Shown here: one piece after another, positions 21,587 through 32,614 of the stretch
Layout: each line of letters begins with the position of its first letter
Position numbering within the stretch: the stretch's first letter is position 1
Assembly (NCBI GenBank): GCA_021432605.1
Contig: MU271149.1
Coordinates: forward strand, 1,674,001 to 1,738,000
DNA from: Coniochaeta sp. PMI_546
Lineage: Eukaryota > Ascomycota > Sordariomycetes > Coniochaetales > Coniochaetaceae
Direction: 5' to 3'
DNA length: 64,000 bases
Translations under genes and position numbers: made by a program
Notes under the pieces: generated by a model
Told to the model about the DNA's origin: nothing
The model's database searches: none
The model's input: the letters and a program-made list of their open reading frames with translations, nothing else

Positions 21587-22954
21587 ATGAGCCCCCAGAC
21601 CGGCCCCTCCGCCCGCGGCCTGCAGCTCCTCGCCATCCCCGCCGTCATATTCCTTATAGCCTTCCAAGGCTACTACACCCAGTACCTCTTCAACACCGCC
21701 CCCTCCCTCGGCTCCGGGCCTCTCACCCCTCTCCAGTCCGCGATCTTCAACGCCCTCCTCCTCTGCGTCTGGTACACCTACTACAAAGCCGTCACCGTCG
21801 ACCCGGGCCGCTACTTCCCTCCCCCCGTCTCGACCTCCACCTCCTACCACACCGCGCCCCCACCCCCGAACCGGCGCTGGTGCAAGAAATGCTCCCTCCC
21901 AAAACCGCCCCGCGCCCACCACTGCCGCCACTGCGGCCGCTGCATCCCTAAGATGGACCACCACTGTCCCTGGACCGGCAACTGCGTCTCCCTCCAGACC
22001 TTCCCCTACTTCATCCGCTTCCTGGTCTACACCAACCTCGCCCTGCTGCACCTGGCCTATCTCATATTCATCCGCGCCAAGGTCCTGTGGGCCGACCGCC
22101 ACCTGCCCAGCTACCTCGGTCCGACCTTACCCGCCTTGATCAGCCTGACGGTGCTGGCTCTGCTGTGCGCCGGGACCATGCTGGCCCTGGGGATACTGCT
22201 GGTCACCACCGTGAGGGGGTGGGTCTTCAACATGACCATGATCGAAGGGTGGGAACTCGAGCGCCACCAGGCCGTGGTGGAGCGGTACGCCGACGGGGAG
22301 TATGATATCGGGGGGGACGAGGCGCTGAGCATACGGGAGGTGGAGTTCCCCTACGACATCGGCCTCTTCGCCAACATGGCCCAGGCCATGGGCACGAGCA
22401 ACGTGCTGCTGTGGTTCTGGCCCTTTGCCGGCGGACCGACGGTGGACCCCGAGGGCAAGGGCACGGGCTGGGAGTGGGAGGAGAACGGCTTCAACCCGCG
22501 GAGGGGCATGTGGCCGCCCCTCGACCCGGAGAAGGCGAGGCGGGCCGCCGCGGGCGTCGGGTGGCCGGGCAGGATGCAGGGTGGTGGTGTTCCGAGGGGG
22601 TTCGGGGAGGAATACGAGACGCCCGAGGAGGCGAAGAGGGCCTTTGAGAGGAGGCAGCTGGAGGACTGGAGCAGACGGCGGGGCGGGAGGGATAGGTTTA
22701 CGAGTGGGATTATCGCCGAGCTGGAAGAGGACGATGAGCTCTATGATGTCGAGTATGAAGGGGTCGATGATGATTACGAAGAGGGCATGGATGGAGAGCC
22801 CGGGTGGACGAATTCGGACGGGGACCGATTACGGGATTACGGCGTTGATGAGGACGTTGAGGATGAGGATGTTATACCACTTGATGCCGATGATGATGTT
22901 CCTCTCGGGGAGCTGTTAAGGAGGAGGAGGGTGGTTGGTACCGATGGCGGGTAG
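21587..22954 (+). CDS. pfa4: DHHC palmitoyltransferase Pfa4
   Basis: Single exon, 455 aa. Two N-terminal membrane helices (about 13-33 and 50-66) precede the cysteine-rich domain at about 97-133: C-x2-C, HHCRHCGRC and DHHCPWTGNC with the acyl-accepting Cys127. Two more helices follow (about 142-165 and 178-208), then a TTxE-like VTTVRGWVFN, and the NMTMIEGWE block typical of the Pfa4 branch. The C-terminal 200 residues are hydrophilic and very acidic near 375-440. In yeast, Pfa4 palmitoylates chitin synthase Chs3 in the ER so it can leave. The same job is likely here and would link it to cell-wall chitin. Confidence 0.93.
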   Translation: MSPQTGPSARGLQLLAIPAVIFLIAFQGYYTQYLFNTAPSLGSGPLTPLQSAIFNALLLCVWYTYYKAVTVDPGRYFPPPVSTSTSYHTAPPPPNRRWCKKCSLPKPPRAHHCRHCGRCIPKMDHHCPWTGNCVSLQTFPYFIRFLVYTNLALLHLAYLIFIRAKVLWADRHLPSYLGPTLPALISLTVLALLCAGTMLALGILLVTTVRGWVFNMTMIEGWELERHQAVVERYADGEYDIGGDEALSIREVEFPYDIGLFANMAQAMGTSNVLLWFWPFAGGPTVDPEGKGTGWEWEENGFNPRRGMWPPLDPEKARRAAAGVGWPGRMQGGGVPRGFGEEYETPEEAKRAFERRQLEDWSRRRGGRDRFTSGIIAELEEDDELYDVEYEGVDDDYEEGMDGEPGWTNSDGDRLRDYGVDEDVEDEDVIPLDADDDVPLGELLRRRRVVGTDGG

Positions 22955-23219
22955 CACATCACGTCTCCATTCAAAGAGAGAAATAGAGTCATACACTGTC
23001 AGCGATTTGATCCAACAAAGCGACCGTCGCCAACGTCACAAGTAATAGAGTCTAAGCATATATGGTAGATCGTAACACCTGGCATCGTCAGTCTACACAA
23101 AGCCTTTGAACCACATCTGAACATGCCGCTACCTGGAAGCGTCATAAGTCGTCGCAATCGCTGAATCCTATACCGCCTCAATCCTAACCGTGCTCCACGA
23201 TTCCAGTTCTTCGCTTCCT

Positions 23220-26200
23220 CTACCAGTCATCCTCCTGCTGCTGCTTGTGGGCCATGGCGTTCTTCCTCGCCAACAGCGCCTCCGCCAGTCCGCCACCCAT
23301 ACTGGGCGTGGGCGTGTTGCTCCTGCTACTGTCAGAACCACCATTCAAGCTCATGCCTGAGTCGCGTGGCTGCAGCGAGACCGGCTTGCGTCCGGCGGCT
23401 GGCCGCTTCACGGGTGGTTGCGGCGGTGTCGGTTTAGCGCGGGCACCGTTTGCCGCTGGGGGAGCTGGAGGGGGAGGCCGTGGTGCAACGACTGGTGGCG
23501 GTGCGGGCGGTGCCTGTTCTTCCACGTACGCTGCGGGTACCCATGCTTGACCTTCGCCTCGTCTGGCTAGCCACCAACCTAGAGGAGAGTACGTGTTAGT
23601 AGAAGGCGCTTGATAGGGGACACCAATAAGACTACGTACCGTTATTCTCCTTCTGGACAATCTCAATCACTTGTCCAACCTTGATGGACATTTCGTTCTC
23701 CTTCTGTCCGTCAAAGTCATACAATACTTTTGCCATGATCTTGGCTTTAGCGGGAGGTGCAGCTGGCGGAGGCGGAGGCGGAGCTCGTGCGGCCGCGGAA
23801 GCCGTGTGGGCGTGGCCGTGAGCCTGTGGCCTGGTATGTGATGGAACAGCGTAACCCGAAGCAGCGGCCGTGGCTGCCATCGGCTGCTGCACAGTACGTG
23901 CAGAAGAGGCAGCCGTAGGAGGCTGAGGCACCGCGCGACCGGAAGCGGCTCCGGGGCGAGGCTGCGCGCGGGCGTGTGCGTTGCGAGCTGGTCTGCCCCC
24001 CGGACCGCCGGGCCTGATGAGCTTGCCTCGCGTGATCGGCCGTGGGGGAACCGGCTTGCCCTTCGGTGTCGGGCGTGAGACAGAATTTGGTGGCTCTCCT
24101 GGTTGAGTGTGGATCGCGCCGCTCTTGTAAAAGTCTACGGGCGTCGGGGAGTCCTTGAGCACCTTCACGAGCTGCATCTTGCCCGGCTTCTTCGCATACT
24201 CGATGGAATCGGAAATCTTCAGGTTGAACCCACCCGGCATCACTCTCTGCATCTGGGTGAACATCTCAGTCTTGAGCACACAGTTCAACAGAGGGTCGGC
24301 CTCCTGCTGGGATCCAACGCCGAGAGAAAACCAGTCGTCCCGGCAAGTGGATGCACTGATGAACTTGATATGTCCCAAGGGGAATGACCGCTCGACCACG
24401 ATCTGGACCTGGTTCTGGTGCAGCATCTGGGCGATGATGTAGAGCTTGCTGTTGGTGACCACGATGATACGCGGGCTCGCCTTGCTGGAACGGCCGAACT
24501 TCGCCTCCAGGATCTCACCGCGACACGAGAACACCGTCTTCTCGTTGCTGCCGATGCCCACCGCGTTCCGGATTTGTGACCCTGGTCCCGTTGTCGCATT
24601 GATACCCAGATAGTCGCCCAAGAACCGCCGAGATCCGAGAATACTCATTCTCCGTCTCTCCTTGCGGCCTCCTAGTATCCTGTGCCCTTGGTCTCGGAGC
24701 TGGATGTACTCGGCGCCGACGCGTTTCTTCCTCCAGAAGCGCTGGATACGAGTTGCAGATTCGGCCCGGTAGGCGAGGTACGCACGCCACATGCGCTGGA
24801 TTCTCGTCGCCATGTTGTGCCAATACCTATCCCTCATGTGTTCCAGGGCAAACAGCGTCTCTGGCGACTTGATGAACGCCTTGCTGACACCCATTTGCCA
24901 CTCCTCCTGAGGGATACTTGTATCCTTGAGGATTTGCTTGACGGCAGCCTCGTACGAACCCGTCCACGTGTACTCACCCGCATAGGATGTTGCCGGAGAG
25001 AGGAGGAAGAAGCGGTCCACGAACTTCTCGAAAGATTGACGGTATGCGAACCCTGCGCGACGGATCCTTACGTTCTCCTGGAGACCGAGGTACTTGATTT
25101 GATGGAGCACATTTGGGACGTTGTACTCGGTAGGCGACTTGTTCTCGTTTGGCTTGATAGTGCGAATGTAGGACGGCTGACACTTCATCAACGTCTCAAC
25201 CAGAGCGTTCGCGGATGCCTTGATCCTATCTCCGGCAGATGGCGGTTGCTTCCGGTTGTCCAAGTCGACTTCGGCCGGGAAGAGTGTGTGTACAAAGCGA
25301 TTTTGACTGACAGAGAACAAGGTCAACAGCCCCTTCAGGAGCTGATCCTTGTTCTTGTCTGTTATCCCGTCCACAGTGTAGCTCACATCACCCGCGTAGT
25401 GCTTGATGATGAAGCTTCCTTGGCGCGGGGTGAGGTGCGCATTCGACATGCCGTTGATACTCTGCATGAACGTCCGGTCGCAGGCAGCAGGATCGGCATG
25501 TGCAGTCTTGGTCGCATCTTTCATGGCGGAGAAGATTCCCGGGGGCCTGGTCTGCTCAATGAGATCGCACACAACCTTGTTGTCGAAGTAGGAAATTGGC
25601 GTCCACTTGATCTTCTCTCTGGCATACTCCTCTTGCTCCGCCTTCAGTGTCAGCTGGATGAAGATCTGCTGCAGTTTCTCGTTTACGTAGTTGATGCACA
25701 ACTGCTCGAAGCTGTTCTTTTCAAAGATTTCGAAGCCGTAAATATCGAGGATTCCGATCGTGTTGGACGTCGCTTGCCGGGCCTTCAGCGATTGGTTGAT
25801 CCGCTCAACAATCCAGTCGAACAGATTATTATAGAGCGCCTTTGCGAGCGCATCACGAGTCGCCGTCGCCTGTGCCACGTTGGCCGGAGACTCGATGACC
25901 TCCCCGTTCCTTGGCGTCAGGATACGAATCGTGATGCCGTCGATCAGCTGTTTTGGGCTGACTTCTAGGAGGTATGCCAAAAACTCCACAACTGACTGAT
26001 CTGCAACAGCGGCATATCCGTCGTCGCCTTCGCGGAATACGATGTTTCCTGTCCAGAGGATAGCAGCCAGGATGCGGAAAATATTATCCTGCTCTGCTTG
26101 TGATAGTCCAATAATCTTCATAGCATTGAGCGTGTCCTCGAAATCTGCCAAGTCGTCGATGCCGTCCACGCTCAGACACTTGGACCGGCTCGTGTAGAGG

Positions 26201-27037
26201 TATGTTTCCGGCGTCTGCACTCCAAAATTCTGTCGATAATTCTGCGAAGCCCCCTTTGTGAACTGGTAGAAGATGTGGAAGTTCCGCTCGTTTACGATCT
26301 GGCCCGTTACCCTCGTCTTCTCGAGCAGATAGTTGGTGATATCTGCTCCTACCGGTTCGCCCTGAGCATTGAAGTGTATCTGGAGGTATTTGCCGAAGCG
26401 CGACGAGTTGTTGTTTCGTAGTGTCTTGGCATTGCCAAAGGATTCTAGCAGAGGATTTGTGGCCAGCACCATGTCCTTGATCTGCTTGATGTCACCCGAA
26501 TCACCGCCCGACACATCCGCGATGTACTGCATGATGCGTTTTGCGGCCTCCGTCTTGCCGGCGCCGGACTCGCCGGAGATGATGACGCACTGGTTGTCCT
26601 TGTATGCTTTCATGTTGTAGTAGGCTGACTCGGCGATAGCGAAGACGTGAGGCGGCATCTCTAACCGGTTCTTGCCCCTGTAGCTGTTGAGGACCTCGTC
26701 GGTGTAGATACCGAGGTCCCGGAAGGGATTGACGGAAACCAGCACATGGCCGATGTATGTGTATATCTCCGCCCCCTCGAATCTCTTCTTCAGGTTCTCG
26801 TTGATGGCTTCGTTGGAGACCTTGCTCAGGAGCGTGAGGTCGGACACTCCTATTTCCTTCTTTTTGGTCGTCTCGAACGTGGCCTTCTTCGGCTTGACTT
26901 TTCCGCCCCCCTGAGCACCCCCTCCGGCAGAGGCTTCGGCCCTGGCGGCTTTGTCCTTTGCGCGACGCGTTATACCCTATGCATAGTTGTCAGAGGCGGT
27001 CGTCGCATTACGGAACTTGTTTCGTGTCGCTTACCAT
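23220..27037 (-). CDS. myo1: Class I myosin
   Basis: Three exons: 27037-27035 (only the ATG), 26976-23640 and 23578-23220, 1232 aa. The first intron directly follows the start codon (GTAAGC...CATAG). The second (GTACGT...CTCTAG) splits the SH3 domain. Motor domain about 50-720 with P-loop GESGAGKT (136-143), switch [10 protein letters not shown], and LDIYGFEIF. The TEDS position, 16 residues before DALAK, is Glu360, so constitutive charge rather than phosphoserine. Two IQ motifs ([23 protein letters not shown]) are followed by a TH1 membrane-binding tail, a Pro/Ala-rich TH2, SH3 (AKVLYDFD...GWW) and an acidic tail ending EDDW that should bind Arp2/3. It drives endocytic actin patch assembly at hyphal tips. 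Confidence 0.97.
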
Positions 27038-28164
27038 GATTCGCGCCCGCTCGCAGTAGGAAAGAAATGAGGAAAAGAACGATGTGAGTTGTAAACCGAA
27101 TTTCGACCAGTCCGAATGCTCTCTATGTTGTGTCAATGTACAGGAATTCGGAAGGCGTGGGTTGAAACGTTTTGTTGGTGCTGCTGAATGAGACGTAATG
27201 CCTCGTTGCTTCGCCTCGGTGGTGCCTGACTGACAAGCGCCTCAGTGTGGGGTCGATTTCTTCCAGAAGAACGGATGGTCCACAAGCACAGCCACATCTA
27301 AGCAGGCTAGTACCGGAGTATATCTATACAGCGTATACGCCTCAACACAAAACGCACTAACCTTGATAGGATAGCCCCATATCGGTACCCCATCAAAAAT
27401 TTCAACCACAGTCTACACTTAAAAAATTGGCATAAGTAAGGTATACCTCAGGTAAAGTACGACTACATCTCCGCCTCCTGACTTCAAGGCAAAGTCGAAC
27501 ATGAGCAAACGCTATCAAAGGACCTCCGTGCCCATATACAGAGGGTTAACAAGCAGCCACTGTTCGTGAACGTGTTTAAGAACGCTTACTAGAACCTGCA
27601 GGATAGGGCAGGAACATGGAAGACTTTTGTGAGCTCATGGTCCCTTCGGCAATGTCTCGACCAAGTTGCCTACAGCGTCAATATAGGCTGGAACTTCGCC
27701 TACTCGCTCACGGCTCGACTCTGCCGCAGTATCAAGCTCCAAGCCTTTGTAAGGGGATCTGTTCACCAAGAGATCGCCAACAAATACTATAGGCATTGGC
27801 CTTCTGGGGGGCTGTCCTGTGTCTTTCTAAGCCATGTCATTACTACGTTAACTTACGTGTAGCTCCCTTTCGTAACAGTGTAAAGTTCCCTGAGTGCTGT
27901 GTGGCGAGGTGCACATTCCTTTCCCTTGCCACCAAAGCATCATTTGACTTGAGGTCGAACACTTATTGGCGACGCCAGCATCTTTGCCATACGGCAGACA
28001 TCCTTGAAGTTACTTTCATGTCCCTCTACCTTACTATGTATGCTTTCGTTTTCAATGTGATCAAGCTGTTCGGAACAAATAGTACCCAATTGATCAGTCT
28101 CTCCTAAGACTTATTCCAATGCCTCACTGCTCTGATATGTTGCTTCTTATACATCCTGCTTAGG
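27038..28164. other. Intergenic upstream of myosin I
   Basis: About 1.1 kb serving as the myo1 promoter and the 3' flank of the metallothionein-like gene. AAGGTATACCTCAGGTAAAG near 27437 is another member of the dispersed motif family. Short open frames at 27629-28107 have no consistent coding signal. Confidence 0.45.
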
Positions 28165-28554
28165 TTACTCCGTCGCAATGTCCTTGCTCAAGAACGGTTG
28201 TTCTAAGTCGCTGTCGGAGCTGTCAGAAGCTTCGACTTGAGTTCCACGGCAGCAGCTAGGAAGCTCCTTGACATCCACATCGAACTCCTAGTTGTTTGAA
28301 ACCGCAGACTAACGTTAGTATGCGGACCAGAACCTCGGGTAGAGGAAGAATCTTACTTTGTCAGAGCCCCCCGTATCCTGATCAAGATGATTTCCATCAA
28401 AACTTCCAACCGCCCGTCGACTGTGTTGGCAATCACAATCGCTGCAAGGGCATGCCCCTGTCAGATGAAAGTCAGAAACATATCCAATAACAGACACCGT
28501 GATTCACATACCCTGGCCCCGACCACAATGGTTACATCCAGTGGCGCAGACCAT
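28165..28554 (-). CDS. Small Cys-rich protein, metallothionein-like (hidden three-exon gene)
   Basis: Exons 28554-28512, 28457-28357 and 28287-28165; 88 aa. Introns of 54 and 69 nt have GTATGT/TGACAG and GTAAGA/ACTAG ends with CTGAC and TACTAAC branches; phases agree and the sum is divisible by three. Residues 3-24 carry seven cysteines: C-x3-C-x2-C-x6-C-x-C-x2-C-x-C (CNHC, CPCSDCDC). A CC pair lies near residue 59, and an acidic Ser/Asp tail follows. There is no signal peptide. Spacing resembles fungal Cu/Zn metallothioneins, so cytosolic metal binding is the leading guess; the long acidic tail is unusual for them. A TATA-like CATAAAAGG (28653-28661) lies about 100 bases upstream. No exon alone is long enough for a 60-aa ORF threshold. 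Confidence 0.6.
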
Positions 28555-28710
28555 AGTTGATTGATAGCTGAGTTCTTTGATCAGGATTGGATGTGGATTG
28601 TATGAGAGTGCAAACCTGGACAGCTAGGAGAGGGTATCTGGGAATGTTTGAGCCTTTTATGATGATGAGAGGGGAGACGATTCCTCACACGAGGCTCCCC
28701 GAGAGCTAAT

Positions 28711-28729
28711 ACACGTGCTCATAACGTGT
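28711..28729. promoter_or_regulatory. ACACGT inverted repeat upstream of the Cys-rich gene
   Basis: ACACGT and ACGTGT are exact inverted arms separated by seven bases; the left arm overlaps a CACGTG E-box. It lies about 160 bases before the metallothionein-like start and about 150 before the candidate gene on the other strand. It could be a bHLH or bZIP site. Confidence 0.35.
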
Positions 28730-28864
28730 GGCTCGAGTTGAGACCGGGCGTACGCCGGTTGGTATGAGTTTGGGGGTACATACTTGCAGACGAATGAGAT
28801 GTAACGAGGCGTCTCCCTTGACGTATAACATTCGTGTACAGAAAAGGATATAACCCCCTACGAT

Positions 28865-29380
28865 ATGCAGTTGATCACTCTTATCATACCTTCTCAGATC
28901 ACTATTGGTCTACCCCGTTACCTCTTCAAAGATATTGGGCTTGCCAGAATCACCCATCCGCCCGAGCTCGAAATGTGCGGTCATACACGGCCGTTTGAGG
29001 TCAGCACGGCCAAGGCTTAACGAGAAAGGACAACATAGGTAACCAAGATCCAGCTAATCGACGCACCACTTGCGGGGATCGTTGAGTATTCTACTGGGCC
29101 AGGCATGCTACATCCCGACGGGCACACCCTATCTCTGGGGTACCAAGCACGGAGAGCAGGAATAGAAATAACTCTCAACGACATGGGACGCGAAGAACAG
29201 CAAGCTGTCTGCAACATCATGCTGTCAACACGCAACTCCTGCAGAGTTGCATCTCCGCCTGCTTTCCCCGCATTGAGGACAACAATGAACAATGGCTCTT
29301 GTCCCACGCTCTCACCAAGTTATCACCAAATACAGTGGATAGAGGTGAATGATGAAGCAATTCCTGGGAGGCGTAAATAG
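28865..29380 (+). CDS. Candidate small gene, unknown function
   Basis: Open reading from an ATG at 28865 (second in-frame ATG at 28973) to 28999, then a possible 39-nt intron (GTCAGC, CTTAAC branch, CATAG) and a second exon 29039-29380 in the same frame, 158 aa in total. A GATATAAC TATA-like box near 28848 suits the ATG at 28973 better. No domain, signal peptide or membrane helix is recognised. The intron is shorter than usual, and an opposite-strand frame of 96 codons overlaps at 29017-29307. Treat as a hypothesis. Confidence 0.27.
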
Positions 29381-29461
29381 GCGCGAAGCACTAGAACAGC
29401 GATGATAATATACACAGTCGGGCTTATATATCGATACCTAGATTCCTTAGTAGTACCAGAG

Positions 29462-29525
29462 CTAAGGTAAGGGAGGTATGGTAATGGGTAAGGTACCTAT
29501 GGTATGGTACCTTACCTTACCTTAG
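29462..29525. repeat. Nested inverted repeat built from AAGGTACCTT units
   Basis: Outer arms 29462-29472 and 29515-29525 are exact 11-base reverse complements, and so are inner arms 29487-29497 and 29506-29516, around an 8-base spacer (the outer and inner right arms share two bases). The region can fold into a hairpin. The same AGGTACCT/TACCTTA words continue to 29633 and recur in other intergenic stretches. Confidence 0.75.
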
Positions 29526-30189
29526 GACCTCTTCTGATTTGAGGCGAGGAAATGTGGATAAGTGGAGGTAAAACATTCGTCCGGCAACGGAAGCTGGAGA
29601 TACGTACCGCTAGGTACGTAGGTACCTCGCCCCGCCATCTGATGCAACCGTCGAAAAACACGGCCAAGTCTCAATGTACACGTACGGTCAGACTGTGTAA
29701 GGTAGCTCCTCCCCTCGCAAGACATCGTATCCAATTCAGAGACAATCCGTACCTATTTTGCCGCCCGTTCCTGCAGTGAAACAGCCGCAAACGCTCGTAC
29801 GAATAGCAACCTAACTCCGGCAACGACTTCAGGGGCAATGGAAGGTGGAAATTCAACACCGGACACCCAGAAATGTCCACAAGAGTTGGCGAATCCGGGA
29901 TTCGTATTCTGGGAACAGCTGGAAGGTGGCGGAGTTGGCGGGGCAGCGACCTTGGATGTTGAAAAACAATTAATACGCGTGTATGCAGCACTTTAAGGGG
30001 AACTCGAGCTTTCGTCATCTCCAATTCATTCAAGTTGTGCTCTAATATACCCGCTCCGTTTCTCCTTCTGGAAGACTCTTACCTGCACTTGTCTGCCAAT
30101 TGACACCGAGCCGTCATTCTTATAAGCTTCACTTACTTCACTTACTGCGCAGGGACCTGTCCGTCCAGCACCGCACACACACCGTCATC
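29526..30189. other. Promoter region of uap1
   Basis: About 660 bases. It includes further GGTACGTAGGTACC-type words near 29611-29627. No gene supported. Confidence 0.5.
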
Positions 30190-31763
30190 ATGGAGCAGGT
30201 CAAGGAATTCCTTCACCTCAGCAACGACAAGCAAACACCAAAGCCGCCCACAGACGAACAGCTCAGCTCCCTAAGAGAAAAGTACACCAAGGCCGGCCAA
30301 GGCCACGTCTTTACCTTCTACGACGACCTCTCCACCTCCGACAAAGCCTCTCTCTACAGCCAACTCTCCCTCTTCGACCCATCCTACATCGCCGAGCTCG
30401 CCGCCAAAGCCCTCAACCCCCCAAAACCCACCAGCGATGGCCAGCCCGAAGCCGCGCTCGAGCCCCTCCCCGCTTCCGCCAGCGCCAGTATAATGGACTC
30501 CTCCCCCTCCGACATCGACAGGTGGTACTCCGCCGGCCTCGACCTGATCGCGCAGAACAAGGTAGCCGTCGTGCTCATGGCTGGTGGGCAGGGTACCCGG
30601 CTCGGCAGCTCCGCACCCAAGGGCTGCTACGACATCGGCCTCCCCTCCTCCAAGTCTCTCTTCCAGATCCAAGCCGAGCGCATCCGCAAAGTCGAGCAGC
30701 TGGCCGCTAAGAAGGCCGGTGTCGCGGCCGAGTCAATCTCGGTGCCGTGGTACGTCATGACCTCGGGCCCGACGCGGGGTCCGACGGAGAAATTCTTCGC
30801 GGAGCACGAGTACTTCGGTCTGCGCAAGGAGAACGTCTTCATCTTCGAGCAGGGCGTGCTGCCGTGCATCTCGAACGAGGGCAAGATCCTGCTCGAGAGC
30901 AAGGCCAAGGTCGCCGTCGCGCCGGACGGCAACGGCGGCCTCTACAACGCCTTGATATCCGCGGGCGTGATAGAGGACATGCGCAGGCGGGGCGTGCAGC
31001 ACATCCACGCCTACTGCGTGGACAACTGCCTCGTCAAGGTCGCCGACCCGGTCTTCATCGGCTTCGCCGCCGAGAAGGACGTCGACATCGCGACCAAGGT
31101 CGTGCGGAAGCGCAGCGCCACCGAGTCCGTCGGCTTGATCCTGCTCAAGAACGGACGCCCCGGCGTGGTGGAGTACAGCGAGATCGACAAGGCCACGGCC
31201 GAGGCCGAGGAGGCGCCGGGCAAGCTCAAGTTCCGCGCCGCTAATATCGTGAACCACTACTACTCGTTCCGCTTCCTCGAGACGATACCGATCTGGGTCC
31301 GGGACCTGGAGCACCACGTCGCGAGGAAGAAGATCCCCTACGCCGATCTAGAGTCCGGCGAGACGGTCAAGCCCGAGAAGCCGAATGGGATCAAGCTCGA
31401 GCAGTTCGTGTTTGACGTCTTTCCGCAGCTGGACTTGGAGAAGTTCGCGTGCATGGAGGTGAGGCGGGAGGACGAGTTCTCCCCGCTGAAGAATGCCAAG
31501 GGCACGGGCGAGGACGACCCTGATACTAGTAAGAGGGATATCATGGCGCAGGGCAAGAAGTGGGTGCAGGCTGCTGGTGCGGTGGTGACGAGCGAGGATT
31601 CCGAGGCGGGGATCGAGGTCAGCCCTCTGATGAGCTATGTGAGTGTACCCGTGTGAGAATGATGTGTGTGAGTGTTTGCTGACATCTTCAACAGGGAGGC
31701 GAGGGTCTAGAGGGCCTGAAGGGCAAGACTATCAGAGCGCCGGCGATTATAGAGGTTGAGTAA
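30190..31763 (+). CDS. uap1: UDP-N-acetylglucosamine pyrophosphorylase
   Basis: Two exons, 30190-31638 and 31695-31763, 505 aa, near the 480-520 aa usual for Uap1/Qri1. The 56-nt intron has GTGAGT, a GCTGAC branch and an AACAG acceptor. It adds a C-terminus ending in APAIIEVE, whereas unspliced reading stops early. The start is the ATG of [10 protein letters not shown]; the frame runs upstream but an earlier ATG has no support. The nucleotide-binding signature [16 protein letters not shown] spans 129-144. Downstream [10 protein letters not shown] and [15 protein letters not shown] are conserved uridine- and sugar-binding blocks. It makes UDP-GlcNAc in the cytosol for chitin, N-glycans and GPI anchors. 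Confidence 0.96.
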
Positions 31764-32038
31764 ATGGTTGTTGTTGCGCTGTGTTGTACGTTTTGAGGGA
31801 TCGGAAAAGGCATGGCGTTACGTTACGATAACGTGTCGAGGGATGGTTACATGCGCACCAAAACGGAAGTTGTAGTGAATTGAACACAATCGCCTGAGCC
31901 TCAGGCTCCCTAATTCTCTGTCTCTGGAACAGCAGTCTACCTATATTTCATGCTCTAAATCGTGTAGTGTAGTAGTTCTCCGTGCGGACTTTAAAATCGT
32001 GCATCGTGACGCCGCCGAAACCCATGCCCTCAACGCTC

Positions 32039-32614
32039 TCACGCACTATTCAGATAACTCAAATAGCAGTTCCACCCGATACTAATCACATTCACAAACA
32101 ACACCCGGTGGTGCAGCGGCACAAATTTGAAGTTGACGAGCTGCACGAACGGCCAAATCATGTAGTTGGTCAGCAAGGCGGGCTTGTAGCTCTTCTCGAG
32201 CTTCTCTTGCGGACTGGTACCCTCCAGGACAGCCATGCTGCTGAGGAAGATGCCGATGAAGGTCGGCGCGAAGACGCCCTGGTCCAGGGCCACGCGGGCG
32301 AGGATGGTACTGTTTGTGCTGCGCAGGTTGACGTTCCTCTGCAGGAACCTGAACCAGGTTGTTGCTGCTGGTCCGAAGACGGCTGGCAGAAATGGTCAGC
32401 ATTGTTAGGATTGTGGATGAGCAGGTAGGTGGCTGGACTCACTGCCGCCGTAGAGGGCCATGCGGCCTGTCCGAGCGAGATCATGGTTCTCGAACCCCTT
32501 CTTCTCGACTAGTTGCTGGGCAGTTATGTCGCCTACTGCGAAAAGGATGGAGGTTGTGATGGATTGGGTAAGGAGAGGCCGCGCCGCTAGGCGGGCTTGG
32601 TACCAGCCAAGCAT
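32039..32614 (-). CDS. sym1: Sym1/Mpv17 family inner-membrane protein
   Basis: Two exons, 32614-32443 and 32382-32039, 171 aa, the usual family size. The 60-nt intron has GTGAGT, a GCTGAC branch and a GCCAG acceptor, and joins ALYGGTVFGPAAT. The start is the ATG of [18 protein letters not shown]. The C-terminal Mpv17/PMP22 signature is clear: [18 protein letters not shown] then [18 protein letters not shown]. Three or four hydrophobic segments are visible. Family members are channel-like proteins of the mitochondrial inner membrane (Sym1, stress-induced) or peroxisome. The short N-terminus and the RPLLTQS motif fit Sym1. Confidence 0.93.
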
